This document shows, in pieces, positions 1-9,226 of a stretch of 15,293 nucleotides of DNA. The stretch is from UBA6164 sp963979005. GTDB taxonomy: Bacteria > Patescibacteriota > Gracilibacteria > BD1-5 > UBA6164. How positions within the stretch are numbered: the stretch's first letter is position 1; every line of letters starts with the position of its first letter. The notes under the pieces are model-generated. The model searched no databases, was not told where the DNA came from, and saw only the letters and a program-made list of their open reading frames with translations. The translations under genes and the position numbers were made by a program. Location: the NCBI GenBank assembly GCA_963979005.1, contig CAXBVF010000025.1, positions 1-15,293 on the forward strand. The letters run 5' to 3'.

Positions 1-465
1 ATTCTTGTTTGAGTTATAATACCATTCTGGTGGTTTGATATTAGACAAAAAATACTAATGTGAGACTCTTGAACCATGTTTCTCTGATTTATGCTAGCAA
101 CTTTGGCAATTATAGCATGATGAAAAATAGCAACTGTACTAGTTGTATTCTGAATATATTCAGTAGATGCTGTCTATGTTATTATTAGGAGATTGATAAA
201 AAAGAAAAACCCTCTTAAATGAGATTTTAGTCACCTTCATCATAGACTTCTAAAAATTTGATTGACAAAAAAACAGGTTTTATGACTTATATATTCTCTA
301 TCATTTCTTTTTTGACTAACAGCTTTATTTTTAGACAGAAACTGAAAAATAATAGTTTTTTTAATAATAGTTGCTGTTGTAATTTTTATCAATAAAATAG
401 TTGAAACAATAATAAAAAATAATGTTTTAAATAAATGAAAAAAAACATGAAAGCATTCACATTAA
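1..465 (+). CDS. WecA/TagO-type undecaprenyl-phosphate sugar-1-phosphate transferase, C-terminal part
   Basis: The gene runs in from outside the window; 154 residues are visible and it ends at TAA 463-465. The family moves a sugar-1-phosphate from a UDP-sugar onto the lipid carrier undecaprenyl phosphate in the inner membrane, the first step of many surface-polymer pathways. Visible family marks are MGDSGT (codons from 58, glycine written TGA), followed by hydrophobic segments, and the block K-G-D-F-S-H-L-H-H-R-L-L around 217-252, which matches the HxHHR cytoplasmic loop typical of WecA/TagO/WbpL enzymes rather than MraY. A transmembrane helix follows at about 340-410. The last 31 bases overlap the start of the next gene, so the two are probably translated together. 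The exact sugar and polymer cannot be told from this end. The family call is firm. Confidence 0.87.
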
Positions 466-1136
466 TAGAATTATTAATAGTTATATCAATAATAACTATT
501 ATTTCTGCTTCGTGAGTTTTTTATTTTTTAGATTTTGTTTATGAACAAGAAATAGGACAAAAATTAACTATAGTTGAAGATAATCTTAGCGACCTAGACA
601 AAAACATAAAAAATTATAATATATTTGATTACGAACTACACTTAAATACGTCTACAGGATCAAGATGATATATTACATATATTAATAACTTTGATTTACC
701 ATATAATCAAGTTATAAATTTTGACTCTAGAACTTGAAGTGGAATATTATCTACAAACTGAACAGCTTTAGAAACATGGAATATTAAATGATATCAAGAT
801 GAAAAACTATTAATAAATACAAGTACAGGAGCAGATGAGCTACTAAACTTTGATTACAACAAAGAGCAATACTACAAAATAGTATCTACTTTCACATGAA
901 TAGTCTTAAATGAAATTGACATAAATTATTTTTCAGAAGATAATCTATACCCTGAGAATAACAAATTATTAGAATTAATTTCTATAAATTCTAATGAAGA
1001 TAAAAGTTGAACAGATTATTCATCAATAGTTATATCTAATTTATGATGAAGTAAAACAATATGAAATAACGAAAATGAAATATATCTATTCTTTGAAGAA
1101 AATTGAAAAGAAAAATTTATAAAAATAACTAAATAA
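435..1136 (+). CDS. Type IV prepilin-like (pseudopilin) protein with N-terminal methylation motif
   Basis: This encodes 233 residues in code 25. The N-terminus has two lysines, then M-K-A | F-T-L-I-E-L-L-I-V-I and a hydrophobic helix to about residue 30. This is the class III signal of type IV pilins and type II secretion pseudopilins, with the conserved Glu at +5 of the mature protein. The residue before the predicted cleavage site is Ala, not the usual Gly. The rest is a polar, Asn/Ser/Thr-rich domain with no cysteines, and I cannot place it in a named pilin family. ATG 435 is used because it gives the short basic leader; ATG 447 is possible. It overlaps the upstream transferase by 31 bases and ends one base before fmt. 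Such proteins form or prime pili for attachment or DNA uptake, and a comEC gene lies in the same window. The processing peptidase and pilus motor are not seen here. Confidence 0.82.
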
Positions 1137-1137
1137 C

Positions 1138-2088
1138 ATGAAAATAGCATTTTTTGGTACATGAGAATTCTCTAAAAATATTTTAGCTTGAATACTAAAT
1201 GATTGAAGCATTGAAGTATGATTAGTAGTATCTCAACCAGATAAACCAGTAGGAAGAAAAAAGATAATAACAGCAACTCCTATAAAAGAATATGCGCTAA
1301 AAAAGAATATAGAGGTTCTACAACCAACAAAACTAAAAACCAATAATGAACTTTTTGAAAAATTAAGTCAATATGATTTTGTAGTAGTAGTAGCTTACTG
1401 AAGAATAGTTCCTAACTGAGTATTAGAAGCGCCAAAATATTGATGTATAAATATTCATTGATCGATATTACCAAATTATAGATGAGCTAGCCCTATTCAA
1501 GAAGCAGTAAAAAATTGAGACAAAGAGACATGATTGACAGTAATGTATATGTCAGAATGAATGGATGAGTGAGATATACTAGCCATTAGAAAAGTTAATA
1601 TAGACAAGTTAGACAAAACTATAGACATATTTAACAAGTTTGAAAAAATAGGTCCAAAACTACTTATAGATACTCTAAAACAAATTATTAACTGAACAAT
1701 TAAATGACAAAAACAAGATGATTCAAAAGCTACATATTGTAGTAAAATATCTAAAGAAGACTGAGAAGTAAATCTTAACAAAGATAATTGAGTAGATATT
1801 TACAATAAATTTAAGGCATATCATCCTTGGCCATGAATTTACAGTTATTATAATGACAAAAAAATCAACTTCGAAGAGATAGAATTAATTGAAAATGAAG
1901 CTATCCTTTCTCCCCTGGGGGGAAAATTAGATAGGGGGAACCTTATAAAAAACTGAAAACTAGTATGAATTGTTGCTTCAGACAAAAAAATAATTATTTT
2001 AAAACAAGTAAAACTTGAATGAAAGAAAAGTATGGATATACTCTCTTTCATAAACTGAAATAAAGACTTTTTAGATTATAAATTTTAA
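1138..2088 (+). CDS. fmt: Methionyl-tRNA formyltransferase
   Basis: This encodes 316 residues, close to the usual 310-320. The enzyme transfers a formyl group from 10-formyl-tetrahydrofolate to Met-tRNA(fMet), making the initiator tRNA. It starts MKIAFFGTGEFS. The catalytic block N-I-H-G-S-I-L-P-N-Y-R-G-A-S-P-I-Q gives Asn105 and His107, and the Asp of MDEGDIL is residue 146; these match the Asn-His-Asp set of the family. The C-terminal tRNA-binding domain begins near KAYHPWPG. Of 28 glycines, 22 are TGA. Three of the six GGN glycines fall in a G/C-rich stretch at 1905-1943 that lengthens a loop of the C-terminal domain (annotated separately). It starts one base after the prepilin-like gene. 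There is no Shine-Dalgarno; the start is preceded by AAATAAC. Confidence 0.96.
1905..1943 (+). repeat. G/C-rich palindromic element inserted in frame within fmt
   Basis: This is a 39-base island with runs of C and G (TCTCCCC-T-GGGGGGA, then AGATAGGGGGAACC) in a gene otherwise almost free of such runs. TTTCTCCCC can pair with GGGGGGAAA, and the second G run offers an alternative partner. It is read through in frame as about 13 residues, including SPLGGKLDRGN, and uses CCC, CTG, GGG, GGA and AGG, codons that neighbouring sequence avoids. It falls where Fmt proteins have a variable loop in the C-terminal domain. It resembles the short GC-rich dispersed repeats found in many bacterial genomes. 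Only one copy is visible here, so calling it a repeat is an inference. Confidence 0.5.
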
Positions 2089-2103
2089 TAATAATAAACA
2101 AAA

Positions 2104-2865
2104 ATGTTAAACATTGCACTAAATACTTTCAAAGAAATAGTAAGAAATAAATTTCTTTACCTAATTTTATTCTTTGCCTTTGTATTCATTATATTTTCTC
2201 TATTATTAGGAAAATTAACAATCTGAGATGATAGTAAAATAATAGTAGATTTTTGATTAGCTATGATTGAAATATTCTGACTTGTAGGGGTATTATTCGT
2301 ATGATCTCAACTTTTGTTTAAAGAAATAGAGTGAAAAACAATATTCTTGATACTTAGTAAACCAATAAAGAGATATGAATTCATATTAGGTAAATTTTTC
2401 TGATTTTCTGCTACTATTTTTCTTATAGTACTACTTCAATCTATATTATTCTTATCAGTATTACTAATAAAAGGAATAGATATAACTAGTTTAATTAGCT
2501 TTTCTTTATTATTCACATTTTTTAAGCTTGAAATATTACTATGATTAGTATTTTTCTTCTCAACATTTATGTCTAATATGATTACTATCCTTGTAACACT
2601 TATGATATATTTTTTAAGTCATAGTTTTACTATAATTATAGACATTGCAAATAGGACTTGAAATATAGTTGCTGTTTACTTTTCTAAAGGTCTTCAATTA
2701 TTATTCCCTCCATTTGAAGCATTAAATATAAAAGATGTAATATGAAGTTTTACAAACTTTCATGCAAATTATTTTATATTTAATACAGCATATTCACTAG
2801 TCTATCTTACTATTATATTATTCTTTACTGTTCAAATATTTAATAAAAAGAAGTTTGAAAATTAA
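2104..2865 (+). CDS. ABC-2 type transporter permease subunit
   Basis: This encodes 253 residues with about six hydrophobic segments: residues 12-40, 50-72, 95-125, 140-175, 178-200 and 230-248. The stretch FKEIEGKTIFLILSKPIKRYEFILGKFFG, after the second helix, is the cytoplasmic coupling segment typical of ABC-2 permeases (NosY/YhaP-like: E-x-G-T, L-L-S-K-P-I-x-R, L-G-K). Such proteins form the membrane part of exporters for polysaccharides, lipids or peptides. No ATPase gene is next to it, so its partner must lie elsewhere. It sits 15 bases after fmt and 39 before prmC in the same direction, most likely in the same transcript. The substrate is unknown. The start ATG 2104 follows an A-rich stretch with no Shine-Dalgarno. 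Confidence 0.8.
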
Positions 2866-2904
2866 AACCCCTAGCCCACTTATCAGGAAGAATAGCTACA
2901 AATT

Positions 2905-3741
2905 ATGGAAAATAAAAAAAATATAGATTTAATCATACAGAAAATAACTGGTCTTAGTAAAGGGCAGTTATTTTTGAATCCAAAAGTAGATCCAAAATAT
3001 GAAAAAGATATAAACTTAGCAATTGATAGGCTAAAAAATTGAGAACCAATAGAGTATATTATAAATAATGCAGAATTCTATTCTCTAGATTTTTATGTTA
3101 CTTCAGATACTCTAATCCCTAGAAATGATACAGAAATAATGGTAGACAAGACAATAGAAGAGGTAGTAACTATCCCAAAGCATCCCGACAAAATAACAAA
3201 TATTAGCTATATAGATGTCTGAACATGAACAAGCTGTATTCCTATTTCAATTTTAAAAAACACAGAAAAAATAGATAATTGTTTTGTCATAGACATATCA
3301 GATAAAGCCCTCAAAATAAGTAAAATAAATATAGAAAATTATAAGTTAAATAAAAAAATTAATCAAATTCACTGAGATTTACTTACAAATTTTTTAATCA
3401 ATAACAATGACTACAAACTAAACAAAAACGTAGTAATAACAGCAAATCTTCCATACATAAAAGATAATGATCATAATAATATGGATTCAGAAACTATCAA
3501 ATTTGAACCTGATTTAGCATTATATTGATGAAGAGATAGTTGATTTGAATTATATATTCAACTAATAAAAGAATGTTTTCTCTTAAAAACTAACTATAAT
3601 ATAAAAAATCTTATTCTATTTATAGAAATAGGATTTGATCAGAAAGAAAGATGTGAAAAATATTTAAAAGAAAAATGATTGAAAAGTACAATTTTTAAAG
3701 ATAATTGAAATATAGAAAGATGTGTAAAAATAGAGTTTTAA
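2905..3741 (+). CDS. prmC: Peptide chain release factor N5-glutamine methyltransferase (PrmC/HemK)
   Basis: This encodes 278 residues, the normal PrmC length. The enzyme uses S-adenosylmethionine to methylate the Gln of the GGQ motif of release factors. The N-terminal helical domain is followed by FYSLDFYVTSDTLIPRNDTE, the family's substrate-cradle motif (normally IPRPDTE, here IPRNDTE). The SAM-binding motif I is IDVGTGTSCIPISI near residue 110, with two glycines written TGA. The catalytic tetrapeptide, normally NPPY, reads N181-L-P-Y184. The order of motifs and the PDLALYGGRDSG block after it still identify PrmC. ATG 2905 is the first possible start after an in-frame TAG at 2893. The gene ends in a terminator hairpin that starts within its own last codons. 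It is usually paired with prfA, which is not here. Confidence 0.9.
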
Positions 3742-3756
3742 AAACTCTATTTTTTT
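3726..3756 (+). terminator. Rho-independent terminator after prmC
   Basis: AAAAATAGAGT (3726-3736) pairs with ACTCTATTTTT (3744-3754), and a run of seven T follows the right arm. The stem starts inside the prmC coding sequence and includes its TAA. It closes the five-gene transcript from the left edge. Confidence 0.82.
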
Positions 3757-3783
3757 GCTTTAAATTAACATTTATGATAAAAT
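3755..3783 (+). promoter_or_regulatory. Promoter of the transglutaminase-TPR gene
   Basis: TTGCTT (3755-3760), a 17-base spacer, then TAAAAT (3778-3783) preceded by TG at 3775-3776 (extended -10). The 11-mer TATGATAAAAT recurs at two other genes in this window. The ATG lies 29 bases after the -10, giving a leader of roughly 20 nt. Confidence 0.6.
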
Positions 3784-3812
3784 TTATATATATATTATAA
3801 GTATTTAAAATA

Positions 3813-5939
3813 ATGTCCCCCTCAGAAATAAATACATGACCTTTAGAACAAAATATTTTCAAAGAAAATATAGATTATACTGTGTTTGAAAGTATTTTAG
3901 ATACATTAGATTGAATTAAACCACAATTCATAACTAGAGAAGAATATAATCAAAAAAAATGAGACATTCTAAAAGAAACATGAAAAGATAAAGAATGAAA
4001 AACATATACTCTATTTATGCCAACAGATTTAAAAAATCATGAACTTCCTTCTATAATATTTAGAGTAAATAAGTTAAGCTTCCCTAATGAAATACCAGAA
4101 TATGCATCTATAAATGAATTAAAAATAAAAATAACCCTAGCTATAGATTTATTATTATCGGAAATAAAAACAAAATGAAATGCTTGAAAAGAAGTTAAAA
4201 AGGCGATAAAAAACTATATCAGATTGTTTTCTCAAATGTTTCCTAATATTAATCCAGCTCAGTTAAATAATTTAGCTTTTAGAAAATCAATTATAGATTC
4301 TAGAAACTTAAAAAAGTATGAGCAATATACTAAAAAACTTGACCAGATTAAAACAAAAGAAAAACTATCTGACTTACAAGAAGAGTTAGATAAGCTATTA
4401 TCAGCTGAAATATGAGTACATTTTGAAGAAGCTTTTTATGAAAGATGAATAAATAAACTGAGTTTATGATTAATGACAATTACTCAGTCAGAATTAGAAA
4501 GTATAAGAGAAAAAAATATTAGTCCAAAAGATAAAACAGTTGAAAGAATAGAAAAAAGCAAGTTAGATGATAAGGAAAGACTACTTAGAAATAAAATTTG
4601 AATAACTAAACTCAAAAAAGACTTACAAAAAATTAGAGAAACTTGAGATATAGAACAAATAGCTAAAAAGGAATTAGAAATAACAAATTCTGTATTAAAA
4701 ATACTACATGAATATCCTTATCAATTAACGGAAAAAAATTACTGATATCAACCAAAACAAATATTAAAAAATAAAGAAATTTATTGTGTATGATTTAGCC
4801 TAATATGAAGTAGTTTTCTAAGTGAACTATGAATAAAACATAAATGATTAGAAATACCTGGACATTCAGCATTAGAAATAAATATATGATGAAAAAAATA
4901 CTACTTTGATGCAACTGCCTTTAAAAAAATTATAGAATTTACATACTGAGCTAAATCATGAGTTTATTCAGAAATAAACTTAAAAGTTAAGAATAGCAAT
5001 AAAAATACAAATGGTATATTTCACAAAATTTATACAAGTATTTTTGGACCTGATAAAAAAGAAGTTACTAATGAATCTACAATTTATTCATGAGTAAACA
5101 CTAGATTAAGAAAAATTTTAGCTATTTCATGAAATCCTGAAAAGATTTTATTATCTCAAATATATAATAATAGATGATGAACTTTATTAGAAAATATGGA
5201 TTATGAATGAGCTATAAAAATATTTCATAAAGCCCTGAAACTTACACCAAATAGTTCAGAATTATATTATAATTTATGAGTTGTTCATGGAAGAGTGTGA
5301 AATGATGAGGAAGCTATCAAAATGAGTAATTTAGCTATCAAATTGAATCCTAAATCTGCTAATTGATATAAAGCATTATGACTTTATTATTATAATATAT
5401 GAGAATATGAAGAATCTGAAAAACAATTAAACAAAGCTTTAGACAAAAATTACTATGATCCTGAATCCTACAATTTTATATGACTTACTTTGCTAAAATT
5501 GTGAAAATATGAAGAAGCAGTAGATAAATTAGAAACGGCTTTAAAAATAAAACCAGATAAAGAAATGTATAAAATAAATTTATCTACTGCAATGAGTATG
5601 TTATGAACTTATTTATGAGAATCTTGAAAATATATAGAAGCAATAACTAAAATAGACAATGCCCTAAAATTAAATCCTAGAAATTCAACAGCTTATAATA
5701 ATAAAAGCAACATATTCAATAAGCAATGAAAACATAAAACAGCAATGCTAAATAGATATGTAGGGTCCAATTTAAACTATTATAAACAGCTATTAATTAG
5801 AAAATCTTACTCTAGAAATAGAAGAAATTCTTCAAATATTTGATTGGTATATAAAAAAGAATATGCACAAATCAACTATTATTTACAGAAAAGAGATTAT
5901 GATTCTTTAAGAAAATATATGCTAATGTTAAGTAGTTAA
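3813..5939 (+). CDS. Transglutaminase-like cysteine-peptidase-fold domain fused to TPR repeats
   Basis: This encodes 708 residues with many TGA glycines. Residues 1-200 have no recognised family. Residues about 200-300 are strongly charged and probably coiled coil. Residues 320-372 carry Y-C325-V-G-F-S, then L-G-I-K, then P-G-H351-S-A-L-E-I, then K-Y-Y-F-D366-A-T: the Cys, His and Asp spacing of transglutaminase-like domains, closest in feel to the SirB1/Transglut_core2 type, which is also joined to TPRs. From about 445 to 650 there are at least five TPR units (A-x-K-I-F-x-K-A-L-K-L-x-P-N, and similar). The C-terminus (650-708) is basic and Tyr-rich. There is no signal peptide or membrane helix, so it is probably cytoplasmic. 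It may be a peptidase or an amide-bond-forming enzyme with TPR-bound partners; the substrate is unknown. It stands alone with its own promoter. The domain call is firm for the TPRs and good for the catalytic domain. Confidence 0.8.
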
Positions 5940-5949
5940 TATAATTCTT

Positions 5950-5978
5950 TTTTGAAAAAACACAAAATATGATAAAAT
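5950..5978 (+). promoter_or_regulatory. Promoter of the 222-residue protein gene
   Basis: The extended -10 TATGATAAAAT (5968-5978) is identical to that before the transglutaminase-TPR gene. The -35 is less certain: TTTTGA at 17 bases or TTGAAA at 15 bases. The ATG is 33 bases after the -10. No clear terminator separates this from the preceding gene, so read-through is possible. Confidence 0.5.
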
Positions 5979-6011
5979 AAGATTAATAACTAGTTTATTT
6001 AAAATAATATT

Positions 6012-6680
6012 ATGTCTCTAGAAGATTATACACCTGACATAGAATCATCTGAATGAACATGAAACTCTACTGAATCAGCTAAGGATACTAGTGAAAAATA
6101 TAAAGAATCCTCTAAAAAAGCTTGAGCTAAAGTTGCAAAAGTATGAAAAGATGAAAAAAAAGCTAAAAAATATGATTTAATTTTAGCTGGTTTTTTGGTA
6201 AATATTATTATTGACAAAAAATATGATTTTATATTAAATGCTTTATTTACAGCACTTAATGCATGATATACATCAAACTTTATATTATGAATACTATCTC
6301 TTATAAATATACAAATAAGTAATAAAATAAGAGAGGTCTCAGGAAAAGAAACTATAATATTTACATATAATATCAAAAAAGAAATTGAAGAATTTGATGA
6401 TAATAATATTAACGAGCAAATAAGAAATAGAATAAATAATTGGGTGGAAGATATCACAGATAGCGTTACCCTTGAATATTCAAGCCTACAAACTAAAAAG
6501 TTAATAGATTTACTAGAAGATGATAAAACTTTATTATTAGATTATACAAGTAACATATTTAATTTTTTCTTAAAAGAGATAAATATTACTATTTCTAAGG
6601 AAAAATCAGAAAATATATCAGAATTTATACTATCTGAAGTTAAAAAATCAATTAAAGAATTAAAAATAGAAAACATATAA
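6012..6680 (+). CDS. Uncharacterised 222-residue protein
   Basis: I do not recognise a family. Only the C-terminal third would be open under the standard code; with TGA as Gly the frame is open from ATG 6012 to TAA 6678. Residues 1-50 are polar and low in complexity (Ser, Glu, Lys, Thr), probably disordered, acidic first and then lysine-rich. Residues 53-105 are more hydrophobic (YDLILAGFLVNIIIDKKYDF, then FILGILSLINIQI) but do not form a clean membrane span. Residues 120-222 look helical and charged (EEFDDNNINEQIRNRINNWVEDI, LIDLLEDDKTLLLDY) and end with lysine/isoleucine-rich helices. There is no signal peptide and there are no cysteines. It lies between the TPR protein and fusA with its own promoter and terminator. 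A two-domain helical protein with a flexible N-terminal arm is all that can be said. Confidence 0.72.
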
Positions 6681-6692
6681 AATAATTAAATA

Positions 6693-6728
6693 AAAAGCAT
6701 AATTAGATATAGCTAATTATGCTTTTAT
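6693..6728 (+). terminator. Long hairpin terminator after the 222-residue protein gene
   Basis: A perfect 14-bp stem, AAAAGCATAATTAG (6693-6706) with CTAATTATGCTTTT (6713-6726), and a 6-base loop. The T run at the end is only four long plus ATT, so it is a fairly weak poly-U tail, but the stem is unmistakable. Confidence 0.75.
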
Positions 6729-6745
6729 TGTGCCAAAAAAAACAT

Positions 6746-6773
6746 TTGACTTCTAATAACTAATAAGTAAAAT
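6746..6773 (+). promoter_or_regulatory. Promoter of fusA
   Basis: TTGACT (6746-6751), a 16-base spacer and TAAAAT (6768-6773), the best -35/-10 pair on the plus strand of the window. It lies right after the preceding terminator, as expected for an independently driven, highly expressed gene. Transcription would start near 6780. Confidence 0.68.
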
Positions 6774-6779
6774 CCCCGC

Positions 6780-6897
6780 ACAAAGCAAAAAGAAGTCTAT
6801 TTGTAGATATTTTTTCCTTTAAAATAGGGAAAGTCTGCCAATGGATTATATTTTATGTTTTAAATAAATTATTTTTAAATTTTTAATATATTTTACA
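6780..6897 (+). promoter_or_regulatory. 5' leader of fusA, about 115 nt
   Basis: From the predicted start to the EF-G ATG there is an untranslated stretch much longer than the leaders of about 20 nt elsewhere in the window. It begins with an unusually C/G-rich bit (CCCCGCACAAAGC) and has a possible hairpin, TTTCCT with AGGGAAA (around 6812-6832). It ends in a nearly pure A/T tract before the ATG, with no Shine-Dalgarno. I recognise no riboswitch class. It may simply be a long leader. Confidence 0.4.
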
Positions 6898-9042
6898 ATG
6901 GCTAAAGTAACTCCTTTAGATAAGATCAGAAATATAGGTATTATAGCCCATATTGATGCTGGTAAAACTACTGCTACTGAAAGAATTTTATTCTATACTG
7001 GTAGAATTCACAAAATTGGTGAAACTCATGATGGTGAAGGTACTATGGATTGGATGGAACAAGAACAAGAAAGAGGTATTACTATTACTTCTGCTGCTAC
7101 TACTTGTTTCTGGAAAGATCACCAAATAAATATTATTGATACTCCATGACATGTGGATTTCACTATTGAAGTAGAAAGATCTCTTAGAGTTCTTGATGGA
7201 TGAGTTGCTGTTTTTGATGGTTCTCAATGAGTTGAACCTCAATCAGAAACTGTTTGGAAACAAGCTGATAAATATTCAGTACCTAGAATCGCATTTGTAA
7301 ACAAAATGGATAAAATGGGTGGTGATTTTGAAATGTCTATTGATACTATCAAAAAAAGATTAGCATGAGATAAAGTTGTAGCAATTCAATATCCTATTGG
7401 AGCTGCTGAAACTTTTGAAGGTATTGTTGATTTAGTAGAAATGAAAGCATATCACTTTGAAGGTGATTCAGGTGAAAAAATTACTGAAATAGATATTCCA
7501 GCTGATATTAAAGCTAGGTGTGAAGAATTAAGAGAAGAAATGGTTGAAAAAGTTGCATCACAAGATGACGCACTAATGGATAAATATTTTGAAGATGGTT
7601 CTTTAGAAATAGCTGATATTAAAAAGGGTCTAAGACACGCTGTTAGTAATAATAAATTATACGCTGTAGTTTGTGGGTCAGCTCTACAAAATATAGGTGT
7701 ACAAATGGTTATTGATGCTGCTGTAGATTACTTACCTTCTCCAGTTGATGTTAATAATGCAGAAATTGATTGTAAAGATATTGATTCAAAAGAAAACTTC
7801 AAAAAAATTCCAGTTGCTAACGATGCTCCTTTAGCTGCAATTGCATTTAAAATTGCTACTGATCCATTCGTAGGTAGACTTACATTTACTAGAGTTTATT
7901 CAGGTACACTTAAATCTGGTACATATATATATAATGCTACTACTGGTTCAAAAGAAAGAGTAGGTAGATTATTACAAATGCATGCTAATGATAGAATAGA
8001 AATTCAAGAAATTACTGCAGGTAATATTGGTGCAGTTATTGGTTTAAAAAATACTAAAACATGAGATACTTTATGTGATGTTAACGATAAATTCTTAGTT
8101 GAATCTATTGAATTCCCTGCTCCTGTAATCTCAATTTCAGTTGAACCTAAATCAAAAGCAGATCAAGAAAAAATGGGTATGGCATTAAGTAAGCTAGCTG
8201 AAGAAGATCCTTCATTCAAAGTAGCTACTGATCCTGAAACTGCTCAAACTATTATCTCTGGTATGGGTGAACTTCATCTTGATATTATTGTTGATAGAAT
8301 GAGAAGAGAGTTCTCAGTTGAATGTAATGTTGGTGAACCACAAGTTTCTTATAGAGAAACACTTAAAACTGTTGCTGAAAAAGTAGAACATAAATTTTCT
8401 AAACAAACTTGAGGTAGAGGTCAATACGGTCATGTTGTTATCACTTTTGAACCATATAAAGAAATGGATGAAGATGATATTAAAGCTGAAGCAAAAGAAA
8501 AACCTACCAATAAATTTGTTAATAAAATTATTGGTTGAGTTATACCTAAAGAATATATTCCTGGTGTACAAAAAGGTTTAACGGAATCATATAATAGAGG
8601 TTTTGTTGCTGGTTATCCAATGGTTGATATTAGAGCTACTCTTACTTTTGGTTCATTCCATGAAGTTGATTCATCTGAATTATCATTTAAATTAGCTGCA
8701 TCTAAAGCATTCCAAGAAGCATGTAGAAAAGCACAAGCTTGTTTACTTGAACCAATAATGAAAGTTGAAGTTAATACTCCTGAAGAATATATGGGAGATG
8801 TTATCGGTCAATTAAATTCAAAAAGAGGTAGAATTGAAGAAATGGGAGACAGAGGACAAGCTAAAATTGTTACTGCATTCGTTCCATTATCAGAAATGTT
8901 TGGTTATATGACTGACCTAAGATCAGCATCTCAAGGTAGAGCTACATATGCTATGGAATTTGATCATTATGAAGAAGTTCCTACTAATGTTGCTACTAAG
9001 ATTAGAGAAGATAGAGGTTTTGTTCTTCCTGAAGAAGATTAA
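6898..9042 (+). CDS. fusA: Translation elongation factor G
   Basis: This encodes 714 residues, near the usual 700. EF-G is the GTPase that drives translocation of tRNAs and mRNA on the ribosome and helps recycle ribosomes. The P-loop is A17-H-I-D-A-G-K-T-T25, switch I holds ERGITITSAATT, G3 is D81-T-P-G-H85 with the Gly written TGA, and G4 is N135-K-M-D138. Domains II to V follow, with ISGMGELHLDIIVDRMRREF, GRGQYGHV, the domain IV segment and the C-terminal QLNSKRGRIEEM and PLSEMFGYMTDLRS blocks. TGA codes for 7 of 55 glycines (7147, 7201, 7228, 7366, 8062, 8410, 8536); nearly all the others are GGT. This is the reverse of its neighbours. It has its own promoter and terminator. The apparent breaks under the standard code are not mutations. 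Confidence 0.98.
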
Positions 9043-9054
9043 TCACTTTTTTAT

Positions 9055-9083
9055 AAAAAACTCCCAATTATTGGGGGTTTTTT
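9055..9083 (+). terminator. Rho-independent terminator after fusA
   Basis: AAAAAACTCCCAA (9055-9067), loop TTA, then TTGGGGGTTTTTT (9071-9083), with one T-G pair. The G/C core and the T run make this a strong terminator. Confidence 0.9.
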
Positions 9084-9226
9084 ATTTTATTTAGTTAATA
9101 ATTGTATAGCATATATTCATGCGTAGTCAATCATAAAATCACTTTCTTTTTGCTTTATTATAAAAATCCTTAGTATGTAATATGCTCATGTTATAAATAT
9201 GAGTAGAACTAAAGTTAAATTAAAAA

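Noticed and set aside
1905..1943. An insertion sequence or frameshift in fmt
   Set aside because: It is only 39 bases long, in frame, with no transposase, and the protein continues normally on both sides.
1497..2051. Open frames on the minus strand inside fmt
   Set aside because: Mirror frames of a well-conserved gene, of low complexity (Ser/Phe/Ile-rich), with no family signs.
2884..2889. AGGAAG before prmC as a Shine-Dalgarno
   Set aside because: It is 15 bases from the ATG, too far, and no other gene in the window has such a signal.
6026..6457. Minus-strand frame of 143 codons opposite the 222-residue protein gene
   Set aside because: It is the complement of a frame with its own promoter and terminator. 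The peptide is a hydrophobic mirror product, and the plus frame has typical TGA-Gly use and a matching stop.
6780..6897. A known riboswitch or T-box in the fusA leader
   Set aside because: I see no conserved core of any class I know, only one weak hairpin.
6898..9042. Several separate short EF-G fragments, as if fusA were a broken pseudogene
   Set aside because: All fragments are in one frame, separated only by TGA at conserved glycines; with code 25 it is one intact gene.
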